From the NCBI RefSeq assembly GCF_030124145.1, contig NZ_JASKMS010000003.1, forward strand, positions 186,001-250,000: DNA of 64,000 nt, written 5' to 3'. Shown in pieces: positions 8,595-17,568 of the stretch. Position 1 is the first letter of the stretch. Each line of letters begins with the position of its first letter. Below the pieces are notes generated by a model. That model was not told where the DNA came from, ran no database searches, and saw nothing but the letters and a program-made list of their open reading frames with translations. This stretch comes from Streptomyces sp. 378. GTDB lineage: Bacteria > Actinomycetota > Actinomycetes > Streptomycetales > Streptomycetaceae. The position numbers were made by a program, and so were the translations under genes.

Positions 8595-9761
8595 TCACAG
8601 CGCGCTGTACAGGGCGTCGACCAGGGCCGTCTTCCGCGGGTCGTTGGCGATATGAGGGCCCATCCGGTTCATCACATAGCCGAGGGACACGCCCGCCTCG
8701 GGGTCGGCGAGCCCGCAGGAGCCGCCGAAGCCGTCGTGTCCGAAAGCACGCGGGTTGGGCCCGTAGGAGCCGTCGGGTCCGCTGAGCCAGAGCCCGAGCC
8801 CCACTTCCGTCTCGTGCTCGAAGCCGGCGCCGAGCACCAGGTCCCGGCAACTGCCCTGCCCCTCGCGCACCCGCTCGGCCGCCTCGCGGGACAGCAGGCG
8901 ATGCCCTCCGTGGGAGCCGAGCCCCGCGAAGACGCCGTACAGCGACGCGACCGCACGTGCGGTGCCGTGCCCGTTCGCCGCCGGGATCTCGGCGGCCCGC
9001 CACTCGGGTGTGTTGGCCACCTCTGCGGACACCGCCGGGTTGGTCAGGGCGGCGATCGCCGCGGGCGCCAACTGGGCGAAAACCGACGCCTGTTCGCTGC
9101 CTGCCGGGGCCGCCGGCGCGATGAGCTCGGCCACCCGGCCCGAGTCCCGCACCGGCAGGCCGATGTGGAAGTCGACATCGAGCGGCCCCGTCACCTCCCG
9201 CGCCAGGAAGGCCCCCGGCCGCAGTCCCGACACCCGCCGGACGACCTCGCCGACCAGATGGCCGTACGTCAGCGCGTGATAGCCGGACCGGGTGCCCGGT
9301 TCCCACCACGGTTCGGTCGCCGCGAGCCGCTGTGTGGTCAGCTCCCAGTCGCAGAGCTGCTCCAGCGAGTGCGGTTCCCGCAGGCCGGCCAGGCCGGCGC
9401 GGTGGGACAGCAGATGCCGGACGAGAACCTTCTCCTTGCCCGCCGCCGCGAACTCGGGCCAGTACACGGCCACCGGCGCGTCCAGGTCCAGCAGACCCCG
9501 GTCGACGAGGAGGTGTGCGCATAGCGCCACCGGTCCCTTGGTGGTGGACCAGACGTTGACCAGCGTGTCCCGTTCCCACGGCCGGGAGCGCGCCGCGTCC
9601 GCCCAGCCGCCCCACAGATCCACCACGGTCGCGCCGCCGACGGTGACGGCCACCGCGGCGCCCCGTTCACCCCGCTCCCGGAAGTTGTCCTCGAACGCCC
9701 TGCGCACCGCGGTGAACCGCGCGTCACAGTGACCGTGCACCTGTGTCTCGTTCCCGGACAT
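8595..9761 (-). CDS. Serine hydrolase, beta-lactamase class C / esterase family
   Basis: 388-residue cytoplasmic enzyme of the beta-lactamase-related (EstB-like) serine hydrolases. The nucleophile motif SxxK is STTK (Ser72, Lys75), the second motif is YHA at Tyr161 in place of YxN, and GHDGFGG serves as the third (HxG-type) motif. There is no signal peptide, and family members are mostly esterases rather than true beta-lactamases. The ATG at 9761 starts MSGNETQVHGHCDARF, the usual family N-terminus; the frame stays open much further upstream only because of GC bias. Substrate unknown. Confidence 0.85.
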   Translation of the reverse strand: MSGNETQVHGHCDARFTAVRRAFEDNFRERGERGAAVAVTVGGATVVDLWGGWADAARSRPWERDTLVNVWSTTKGPVALCAHLLVDRGLLDLDAPVAVYWPEFAAAGKEKVLVRHLLSHRAGLAGLREPHSLEQLCDWELTTQRLAATEPWWEPGTRSGYHALTYGHLVGEVVRRVSGLRPGAFLAREVTGPLDVDFHIGLPVRDSGRVAELIAPAAPAGSEQASVFAQLAPAAIAALTNPAVSAEVANTPEWRAAEIPAANGHGTARAVASLYGVFAGLGSHGGHRLLSREAAERVREGQGSCRDLVLGAGFEHETEVGLGLWLSGPDGSYGPNPRAFGHDGFGGSCGLADPEAGVSLGYVMNRMGPHIANDPRKTALVDALYSAL

Positions 9762-9873
9762 GAGCCCCCTCCGCCGACGGTCCTCGGCCCGGGCCGCTGT
9801 GTCGCGGTCCGGGCGCGATGAACGTACCGACTGGTCGGACCAGGAGGAAGCCCGCCGGGTGGGAACGGCCGGA

Positions 9874-10842
9874 TCAGATGTACGAACGCATCCAGCGCAC
9901 CTTGGCCGCCTGCTGGAAGGGGCCGCCGCCCTCGTGGTCGTTGAAGTCGTAGACCTCGATCGTCTTGTCCTCGTGGCTCCAGGCGTTGAAGGCCGCGAAG
10001 ACGGTCGAGGGCGGGCAGGTCTGGTCCTCCAATGCGGCCGAGAAGAGCGCGGGAGCCCGGCCGCGGGCGGCGAAGTGGACGCCGTCGAAGTACGACACCG
10101 TGCGCAGGGCGTCCTCGGCGCGGCCGCGGTGCGTCTTGAGGTAGAGGCCGATCTCCCGGTACGGGTGCCGGTCCGTGATCGTCGTCGCGCGCGGGAAGTC
10201 GCACAGGAACGGCACGTCCGGGGCGATGCCCGCCAGGTCCGGCACCAGACCGCCGACCGCGATCGTGATGCCGCCGCCCTGGCTGGAACCGACGGCCACC
10301 GTGCGCGCCGGGTCGGTGAGGGGGTGCGAACGGGCCGCCTCCACCGCACGCACCGCGTCCGTGTAGACCCGGCGGTAGTAGTAGTCCTCCGGGGCGTCGA
10401 TGCCGCGCGTCATGAAACCGGGGTACGCGGGCGCACCCCCCACCGGGTCCGCCGTGCCGCCGCCCCCGCCCCAGGCGCTGCCCTGTCCGCGGGTGTCCAT
10501 CACGAAGTGCGCCCGGCCCGAGGACGCCCAGAGCAGGTGCTCGTGCGGGAGGCCGCGCCCTCCGCCGTAACCGACGAACTCCACGACCAGCGGCAGCGGA
10601 CCGTCCGCGCCGGCCGGCAGGGTGAGCCAGCCCTTGACCGGATGGCCGCCGAAGCCCGCGTACGTCACGTCGAACACCTGTACGGTGGACAGGTCCGTGT
10701 CGACCGGTTCGAAGCGGGCGTCCAGCTCGTGCCGACGCGCCTCCTGGAGGGTCTTGGACCAGAACGCGTCGAAGTCCTCCGGCTCGGTGGCCGCACTGCG
10801 GTATTCGCGGAGTTCGTCGAGAGGAAGGTCGAACAGGGCCAT
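9874..10842 (-). CDS. axe: Acetylxylan esterase / cephalosporin-C deacetylase family (CE7)
   Basis: 322-residue alpha/beta hydrolase of carbohydrate esterase family 7, which removes acetyl groups from xylo-oligosaccharides and cephalosporin C. All family hallmarks are present: RGQ at 118-120 (DTRGQGSAWG), the nucleophile Ser187 in GSSQGGG, and the catalytic His in NDHEGGG near the C-terminus. It is hexameric and cytoplasmic in characterised members, and no signal peptide is seen here. It lies upstream of the serine hydrolase on the same strand with 112 bp between them, so both could act on short acylated substrates. Confidence 0.85.
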   Translation of the reverse strand: MALFDLPLDELREYRSAATEPEDFDAFWSKTLQEARRHELDARFEPVDTDLSTVQVFDVTYAGFGGHPVKGWLTLPAGADGPLPLVVEFVGYGGGRGLPHEHLLWASSGRAHFVMDTRGQGSAWGGGGGTADPVGGAPAYPGFMTRGIDAPEDYYYRRVYTDAVRAVEAARSHPLTDPARTVAVGSSQGGGITIAVGGLVPDLAGIAPDVPFLCDFPRATTITDRHPYREIGLYLKTHRGRAEDALRTVSYFDGVHFAARGRAPALFSAALEDQTCPPSTVFAAFNAWSHEDKTIEVYDFNDHEGGGPFQQAAKVRWMRSYI

Positions 10843-11091
10843 GCGTGACCACCTTGGGTGAGGAGCGGCTACAGGGGCGGTGCGGATGATCACACTACGG
10901 CGGTGGTCGGAGGACTGGCCAGGGTTTTATCCGGGACTGGCTTGCGGAGTGCTGCCCTGCCGGAGCAGGTCATGCCTGGTCACGGGCCGGAGAGCGAGAT
11001 CACGGGTGAGAGTGCCGCAGAGGGTGTCGTGCGCGGGTGGTCGGGTCACCTGGTGGTCGTGAGGGCACGGCCGTGCGGATGCCGCCGTGTC

Positions 11092-11676
11092 TCACGTGCG
11101 GCGGTGCGTCCACCGCGGTTCCGTGCGGGCCCACGCCCGGTCCCACTCGGCCAGGCGGCGGCGCAGTGCCATCCGGCGTACCAGGAGGTGGCCGAGGAGC
11201 ACGACGAGCACCGCACCGCCCGCGGCGCAGGTCCCGAGCGTGAGGGTGTGCTGCCAGACGGCCGTGTCGTCCATCGGCGGCATCACGTTCCGCCCCTGCC
11301 GGTCGAACCAGACGTCCACGGCCTCGCCCCGCCGGGCGTCCGCGGGCACCCGGGCCGTGCTGGTGCGCGTGCCTCCACCCGGCTCCGTCCAGCGCACGGT
11401 CGCCCGGTACGTGTACTGCCGGCCGGCCTGCACCGCCGCCAGCGTGTCGCCCTTCCGGCCGACCACCTCGACCCGGACGCGATGTCGCTCGGCCCGCTGC
11501 TCCGCCGACACCGACCGGGCCTCGTCGTGGGCCCACGAGGCGGCCGCCACCCCCGCCAGGGGCGCGCCCACGAGGATGAGGACGGCGACCACCAGCCGCG
11601 TCCACGCCTCGACGGCGTCCGACCGGCGCCGCAGCGGACTGCGCCGCCAACGCCAGCCGCGTACCCGGGTGCGCAT
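11092..11676 (-). CDS. Rv1733c-like two-helix membrane protein
   Basis: 194-residue membrane protein with a basic N-terminus, one membrane helix (LVVAVLILVGAPLAGVAAASW), an extracellular-type domain of about 90 residues containing RWTEPGGGTRTSTARVP, a second helix, and a basic cytoplasmic tail (MALRRRLAEWDRAWA). The layout matches the Rv1733c family of actinobacteria, whose function is unknown. A second member with the same architecture is at 37511-38092. The ATG at 11676 gives the same arginine-rich N-terminus as the paralogue. Confidence 0.75.
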   Translation of the reverse strand: MRTRVRGWRWRRSPLRRRSDAVEAWTRLVVAVLILVGAPLAGVAAASWAHDEARSVSAEQRAERHRVRVEVVGRKGDTLAAVQAGRQYTYRATVRWTEPGGGTRTSTARVPADARRGEAVDVWFDRQGRNVMPPMDDTAVWQHTLTLGTCAAGGAVLVVLLGHLLVRRMALRRRLAEWDRAWARTEPRWTHRRT

Positions 11677-11892
11677 GCCCACCTCCTCGCCCTCACCGCG
11701 GCCCGGGGCCGGACCGGCTGCGGTGCGCCGCCTCTGCCTCCGTGTCACGCCGCGCGTGCGAAGGCCCACACCGACGGGGTCCCCCCGCGCCCCTCGATCG
11801 CTCCGGGGCCGTGCGGACGGGAGGAGCGGCGTGCCGGACCCCCGGCTGGGTGCCCGGCGCGACCACGGCAAAACAGCGGCAGAACAGCGAGT

Positions 11893-12640
11893 TCAGCCGA
11901 AACGCTCGATCCGGATCCGGTCCACCGGCTGACCGGCCGTCACGAGCAGTCGGGAGGCGTGCTCGGCGAAGGAGTTGGAGCCGCACACATAGGCCTCCCA
12001 CCCACCGGAAGGCCGCTGGGCCAGGAGCGGCGCCACATGTGCGGCCGCCATACGTCCCACTGCCGCACCCTCCGGCGCGCTCCGGGTGAAGACGGGCGTG
12101 GTCTCGGCGCCGAACTCCCGGGCATAGATGAGCTCCTCGGGGCTGCGGGCGGACACCACCAGCCGCAGCGGCACGGTCAGGTTCCGGGCCCGGTGGTGGC
12201 GGACCATCGACATCAGCGGTACGACGCCGGAGCCGGCGCCGATGAGGAGGGCGGGCCGGTCGCCCGGCCAGGCGAAGAAGCCGCTCACCGGGCCCCGCAC
12301 CTCGACCCGGTCACCGGGCCGGGCGACGGTGTGGAACCAGCCCGAGACCTCGCCGCCCTCGACATGGTCCAGGGTCAGCTCCACATGCCCCGAGTCGTCC
12401 GGCGCGGAGGCGATCGAGTAGTGGCGCTGGGCCGCGTAGCCGTCCTCGGCGGTCAGCCGCACCATCAGGTGCTGGCCGGGCAGATGCCCCGGCCAGCCGG
12501 GCACGGCGAGTCGGAAGGTGGCGGCGCGGGGGGTCTCGCGGCGGATCTCGGTGAGCGTGGCGATCCGCCACGCGGAGGCTGCCCGCTCGCTCACCTCGAC
12601 GCGTCCGGGCACGGCGAACCGCGTGGGAGGCACGAAGGTC

Positions 12641-12648
<8 letters not shown>
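11893..12648 (-). CDS. Flavin-dependent ferredoxin/flavodoxin reductase-like oxidoreductase
   Basis: 251-residue electron-transfer flavoprotein of the ferredoxin-NADP reductase family. The FAD-binding domain contains RHYSIAS and the nucleotide domain has GAGSGVVPLMSM, ending in the YVCGSNSFAEHA loop. It lacks the [2Fe-2S] domain of longer relatives. The GTG start overlaps the stop of the molybdenum-cofactor oxidoreductase gene by 8 nt, so the two are translationally coupled and this protein is the likely electron partner of that enzyme, an inference supported by the frequent pairing of these families. Confidence 0.85.
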
Positions 12649-13246
<598 letters not shown>

Positions 13247-13333
13247 GCGGTGGTGCCTCCGGGCCGGTCCGACGGTGCCCCGCCGGACCGGTGTGCTCAG
13301 TGTGTGCGTATTCAACCGTACGTGCGGGGGTGT

Positions 13334-13771
13334 CTAGGCCTGCCGATCGGGACCGGGCCGCGCGTTGTAGCGCACGAGGTAGTCCGCGAACCGGTTCAGG
13401 TCCTGCGTCGGCCAGTCGGCCAGGCGTTCACGGAAGGCCGCCCGGCGGCTCTCGGTGACCTGCGCCAGGAGGTGCCGCCCGGTGTCCGTCAGGTGCACCA
13501 CCTGGACGCGATGGTCCCGCGCGTCGGGTCGGCGCTCGATGAGGCCGGCGCGCTCCAGCCCTCCCACCTGGCGGCTCACGGTGGACTTGTCCAGGGCGTA
13601 GTGGGCGGCCAGGTCGGTGGCCCGGCATCCCCCGCTCTCCTCCAGATGCCCCAGCAGCGTGTACGACACCAGCGACAGCTCGGGATGCATCCGGCCCGCC
13701 GCGGCACGGGCGCGGCGGGCGAAGACCGTCATCTCCCGCTGGATGGTCTCCACGGCGTCGGCGGTGTGCAC
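13334..13771 (-). CDS. MarR family transcriptional regulator
   Basis: 145-residue MarR regulator: helices 1-2, then the winged helix with SLVSYTLLGHLEESGGCRA, recognition helix ALDKSTVSRQVGGLERAGL and the wing RRPDARDHRVQVVHLT. It is on the same strand as, and 87 bp upstream of, the molybdenum oxidoreductase operon, so it may control that operon and itself. A strong candidate operator lies 40 bp upstream of its start (13811-13829). Confidence 0.9.
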   Translation of the reverse strand: MHTADAVETIQREMTVFARRARAAAGRMHPELSLVSYTLLGHLEESGGCRATDLAAHYALDKSTVSRQVGGLERAGLIERRPDARDHRVQVVHLTDTGRHLLAQVTESRRAAFRERLADWPTQDLNRFADYLVRYNARPGPDRQA

Positions 13772-13810
13772 GGGACCTCCCTCTCACCGCGTGCGGCTCG
13801 ACTCCCTCCA

Positions 13811-13829
13811 TGGTTGCATGACTCAACCA
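13811..13829. promoter_or_regulatory. Palindromic operator for the MarR regulator
   Basis: TGGTTG-CATGACT-CAACCA is a perfect inverted repeat with 6-bp arms and a 7-bp centre. This spacing suits a MarR dimer, and the site lies just upstream of the marR-type gene. It is AT-rich within a GC-rich context, which argues against chance. Confidence 0.6.
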
Positions 13830-13928
13830 CCTGCCGGGCGGGCGGCCGATCGCCGTACCGGGCGGCCTGCCCGTCGGGTAGGGTTGCCGTCCGGCCGGGG
13901 AGGGACCCCGTCGTCGGAAGCCGAGGAG

Positions 13929-13997
13929 GTGAGCCCCATCACCGCTGTGTCAGCTCGGGTGCTCTCCTCTCGATGTCGCGCGGATCGCCGGTCGTAG
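13929..13997 (+). CDS. Possible 22-residue leader peptide
   Basis: A GTG codon preceded by GAGGAG opens a short frame, MSPITAVSARVLSSRCRADR plus two residues, ending 45 bp before the methyltransferase gene. A TAGGGT hexamer (13879-13884) could be the -10 box of its promoter. The peptide is Arg/Ser-rich with one Cys. Such leader frames precede regulated genes in streptomycetes, but I see no clear competing RNA hairpins, so a regulatory role is a guess. Confidence 0.3.
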   Translation: MSPITAVSARVLSSRCRADRRS

Positions 13998-14042
13998 GCG
14001 ATCGCCGGAGCGCCCTTCGGCTCCCGAAAGGCTACTGGCCGC

Positions 14043-14846
14043 ATGCCGTCCGTCTCCGCACTTCCCCCGTCCGGCCCCTCCTCCCGTGACTCCGTCGTCG
14101 CCGCCCTGCGCGCCGCGGGGTGCGTCTTCGCCGAGGACGAGGCCGAGTTGATCCTCACCGCCGCGCGCACCCCGGCCGAGGCCGTCGCCATGGTCGAGCG
14201 CCGTGTCGCGGGCCTGCCCCTCGAACTCGTCGTCGGCTGGGCCGAGTTCCGGGGTCTGCGCATCACCGTCGCCCCCGGGGTCTTCGTGCCCCGCCGGCGC
14301 ACCGAGTTCCTGGTCGAGCAGGCCCTGGAGCAGGCGCCCGACGCCACCGTCGTCGTCGACCTGTGCTGCGGCTCGGGTGCCGTCGGAGCGGCGCTGGCCG
14401 CCGCCCTCGGCCGCGTCGAACTGCACGCAGCCGACATCGACCCGGCCGCCGTACGGTGCGCCCGCGGCAACGTCGCCGCCGCGGGCGGCCATGTCCACCA
14501 GGGTGATCTGTTCGAGGCGCTGCCCGCCGCGCTGCGTGGCCGCGTCGGCATCCTCGCCGCCAACGTGCCCTACGTGCCCAGCGACGAGATCGGGCTGCTG
14601 CCCCTGGAGGCCCGCGACCACGAGCCGCTGGTCGCCCTCGACGGCGGTACGGACGGCCTCGACGTACTGCGGCGGGTCGCGGCCGAGGCGCCCCACTGGC
14701 TCGCTCCCGGCGGCTGCGTCCTGGTGGAGACCAGCCGGCACCAGGCCCCGGCCGCCGTCGACACCTTCGAACGCAACGGCCTCACGACCCGGCCGGCCGT
14801 GTCGCGGGAGTGGAACGCCCAGGTGGTGATCGGCGTCCGGGCGTAG
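14043..14846 (+). CDS. Putative protein N5-glutamine methyltransferase (HemK/PrmC-like)
   Basis: 267-residue homologue of PrmC, the enzyme that methylates the GGQ glutamine of release factors. The N-terminal helical domain is followed by GVFVPRRRTEFLVEQAL and the SAM-binding loop DLCCGSGAVGAALAAAL. The catalytic NPPY motif is changed to NVPY (ANVPYVPSDE). This substitution is seen in a separate actinobacterial subgroup, so it is probably not the housekeeping PrmC and its target is uncertain. Start at the ATG at 14043, after the possible leader peptide. Confidence 0.8.
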   Translation: MPSVSALPPSGPSSRDSVVAALRAAGCVFAEDEAELILTAARTPAEAVAMVERRVAGLPLELVVGWAEFRGLRITVAPGVFVPRRRTEFLVEQALEQAPDATVVVDLCCGSGAVGAALAAALGRVELHAADIDPAAVRCARGNVAAAGGHVHQGDLFEALPAALRGRVGILAANVPYVPSDEIGLLPLEARDHEPLVALDGGTDGLDVLRRVAAEAPHWLAPGGCVLVETSRHQAPAAVDTFERNGLTTRPAVSREWNAQVVIGVRA

Positions 14847-14864
14847 GACCCGCCACCCGAGCCC

Positions 14865-16943
14865 TCAAGCCGGTGCGGTCGCCCGTGCGATGAGCAGGGC
14901 CACGTCGTCGAAGTTGTCCGGCTCGTGCAGCGTGCGCAGGAGGAGGTCGCAGACCTCCTCCAGTGGCCGGTCGGGTCCGTCGAGCAGGGAAAGCAGCGTG
15001 TCGAGCCGTTCGTCGAGCGGGTCGCGCCGGGTCTCGACGAGGCCGTCGGTGTAGAACACCAGCCGGTCGCCGGGTTCGAGGTCGACGGTGGTCGTGGAGA
15101 AGGCGACACCGCCCACGCCGAGCGGCACCCCGGTCGGCAGGTCGAGCAGCTCCGGCGGCCCGCCGGCCCGGACGCGCACCGGCGGCAGATGTCCGGCGTT
15201 GGCGATCCTGCACTGCCGCAGATGCGGGTCGTGGACGGCGTAGACGCAGGTCGCGATGGACTGCTCCAGGCCCGCGGTGATCTTGTCGAGGTGCTCCAGG
15301 AGCACGTTCGGGTCGAGATCCAGGGAGGCGAGGGTGTTGGTCGCCGTGCGCAGCCGCCCCATGGCCGCCGCGGCGGGGATGCCGCTGCCCATCACATCGC
15401 CCACGACGAGCGCCGTCTTGCCGCCGTCCAGCGGGATCACGTCGAACCAGTCGCCGCCGACCTCACTCGTCGCCCCGGCCGGCTGGTAGCGGGAGGCGAC
15501 CTCCAGCCCGCCCGTCACCGGCGGATGGCTGGGCAGCAGGCTGCGCTGGAGCGTGAGCGCGGTCTCGCGAGCGCTCTGGTACCAGCGGGCGTTGTCGATC
15601 TGCACGGCGGCCCGGGCGGCCAGCTCCCGCGCCAGCATCAGGTCGTCCTCGCCGAACGGCAGCGGATTGCGGGTGCGCTTGAGATCCAGGGCGCCCAGCA
15701 CCTCGCCGCGCGCGATCAGCGGCACCGCCAGATAGGAGTGCACCCCGGCCCGGCCCAGCAGTTCGGCCGCCTCGGAGGAACGGGCGATGTGGTCCAGGTC
15801 CTCGCCCTTGACCTCCGGCAGCATCACCGGGGCGGCCGTGCGCACGCACTGGGTGACAAGCCGGTCGGGGGCGTACCGGGCGACCTGCCCGGGAGGGTCG
15901 GCCGCCTCCAGCGCCTCGGCGGAGTCGTACCCCTCGACCGCCAGCGCCCGGATCACGGCGGCCTCGGCCGGGCCGAGGCTCGTGCGCCGGCCCTGCACCA
16001 CCGCGTCCAGCAGGTCGACGGCCGCGATGTCCGCGAGCTCCGGCACGGCCACCTCGGCCAGCTCACGGGCCGTGCGGTCCAGATCCAGCGTGGTGCCGAT
16101 CCGGCCCGAGGCGTCGGCGATCAGGGCCAGCCGCCGCCGCGCCGCCTCGGCCTCGATGCCCGCCCGGTACTGGTCGGTGACGTCGACGATCGACACGGCC
16201 ACGCCCAGGATGGTCCCGAAGGCGTTCTCCAGCCGGTACAGCGAGACCGACCAGGCGTGGTCCTCGTGCGGGTCGGCCGGGGTGCGGCCGATCGTGGCCT
16301 GGTCGACGACCGGTGTGCCCGTCTCCAGTACCCGGCGCGTGGCGGTCTCCAGGGCCTCGACGTCCATCCGCGGCACCACCTCGCGGACCGTGCGGCCGAG
16401 GTGCTCCTCGGCCGGCACGCCGTTGATCTCCTCCAGTGCCTTGTTGACCGAGACGTACCGCAGCTCGGTGTCCAGCACGGCCAGCCCGATCGGGGACTGC
16501 GCGATCATCCGCGTCGACAGCGCCACCTCCCGCTCCAGACGGTGCACGGTCGTCTGGTCGGCGCACAGCCCCAGCGCGTAGACGTCGCCCTGGTCGTCCA
16601 GCAGCCGCATGTTGCGGAACTCCACCAACCGCGTGCCGCCGTCCTTGCGGCGGATCGGGAAGGCCCCCGCCCAGCTCTGCCCGGTGCCCATGACGTCGGC
16701 GAACAGCTTGACCACGAGGTCGACGTGCTGCTCGTGGACCATGATGCGGGCGGCGTACTGCCCGAGCGCCTCCCGGGCCTCGTAGCCGAACAGTTCCTCG
16801 GCCTGCGGGCTCCACAGCACGATGCGGCCCTCGGCGTCCAGGACCACCGAGGCCACGCGCAGCACGTCGAGCAGGCCGCTCGGGCGCACGGATCCGCGTA
16901 CCGGACCTTCGGCCCTGGACTCGAAAGACCCGGCTGCATTCAT
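14865..16943 (-). CDS. PAS-PAS-GAF-SpoIIE protein phosphatase
   Basis: 692-residue sensor phosphatase. Two PAS domains (about 25-130 with VVLDAEGRIVLWSPQAEELF, and about 145-260), a GAF domain (about 290-455 with SYLAVPLIARGEVLGALDL) and a C-terminal PP2C-type SpoIIE domain (about 480-690; EVGGDWFDVI, VVGDVMGSG, LVFYTDGLVE). The metal-binding aspartates are present. Such proteins dephosphorylate anti-anti-sigma factors in partner-switching stress responses, with PAS/GAF domains sensing redox, light or ligands. There is no serine kinase domain, unlike some larger relatives. Start at the ATG 16943. Confidence 0.9.
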   Translation of the reverse strand: MNAAGSFESRAEGPVRGSVRPSGLLDVLRVASVVLDAEGRIVLWSPQAEELFGYEAREALGQYAARIMVHEQHVDLVVKLFADVMGTGQSWAGAFPIRRKDGGTRLVEFRNMRLLDDQGDVYALGLCADQTTVHRLEREVALSTRMIAQSPIGLAVLDTELRYVSVNKALEEINGVPAEEHLGRTVREVVPRMDVEALETATRRVLETGTPVVDQATIGRTPADPHEDHAWSVSLYRLENAFGTILGVAVSIVDVTDQYRAGIEAEAARRRLALIADASGRIGTTLDLDRTARELAEVAVPELADIAAVDLLDAVVQGRRTSLGPAEAAVIRALAVEGYDSAEALEAADPPGQVARYAPDRLVTQCVRTAAPVMLPEVKGEDLDHIARSSEAAELLGRAGVHSYLAVPLIARGEVLGALDLKRTRNPLPFGEDDLMLARELAARAAVQIDNARWYQSARETALTLQRSLLPSHPPVTGGLEVASRYQPAGATSEVGGDWFDVIPLDGGKTALVVGDVMGSGIPAAAAMGRLRTATNTLASLDLDPNVLLEHLDKITAGLEQSIATCVYAVHDPHLRQCRIANAGHLPPVRVRAGGPPELLDLPTGVPLGVGGVAFSTTTVDLEPGDRLVFYTDGLVETRRDPLDERLDTLLSLLDGPDRPLEEVCDLLLRTLHEPDNFDDVALLIARATAPA

Positions 16944-17186
16944 CCCACGCCCCGCCTTCGCCGTCCTCACGGCACGCCGTCGTGTGCCGACACCCCATGT
17001 TCTACCGCGCGGAGCCGTTGCCCCGAGGCCCCTTCCGCCACCTTCCACCATCTCCCACCCCGGCGCGGGCTGCCCGCAACGCGTCACCGCGGAGTGGGCA
17101 CCGCCGGTAGTGCTCGCCGGAAGGTGGTGCTTTGCTGGGGTAGGGGCGGATACGGCATGTGGTGGCCGCGAGAGGAGCGATTCACG

Positions 17187-17561
17187 ATGGCGATGGACCA
17201 CGAGCGACCGCACCCGCACTCCGTCTCGGTGGAGATCAGCGGGTGCAGCAAGCACGACGCCCGGATCGTGTTCGACGCGCTGTGCTCCTGCTTCGAGTCC
17301 GACCGGTGCGCCGACGACGTGCCCGAGGACCTGCACGAGACCCGCCCGACCGTCTGGCTCGGCACCTTCGACGTCGCCGACGAGCACGAGGGCGCGCGGC
17401 CGGTCCACCTGTCGTCCTCCGTGGAGGCCGACCTGCACGGCGGTTACTGGGCGATCGAACGATTCCGCACGACCCTGGACTCGCTGTTCGACGTGCACGA
17501 TCTGAGCACGGCCTCCGGCGACCAGGAGAAGGAGCTGCACGTGCGCCTGCAGAGCAGGTGA
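17187..17561 (+). CDS. Hypothetical protein, 124 residues
   Basis: Not assigned to a named family. The protein is soluble, acidic and His-rich at the N-terminus (MAMDHERPHPHSVSVEISGC), with three cysteines in the first third (SGCSKHDAR, CSCFES) and DRCADDVPEDLH. It reads as a compact alpha/beta domain. Real coding is supported by GAGGAGCG 8-14 bases upstream of the ATG, strong third-position GC, and its fit in the gap between divergent and convergent neighbours. Confidence 0.65.
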   Translation: MAMDHERPHPHSVSVEISGCSKHDARIVFDALCSCFESDRCADDVPEDLHETRPTVWLGTFDVADEHEGARPVHLSSSVEADLHGGYWAIERFRTTLDSLFDVHDLSTASGDQEKELHVRLQSR

Positions 17562-17568
17562 GCGCCGC

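Noticed and set aside
14925..17561. 878-codon plus-strand frame opposite the PAS-GAF-SpoIIE gene
   Set aside because: The first 750 codons mirror the phosphatase gene; only the last 124 residues (from 17187) have real coding character.
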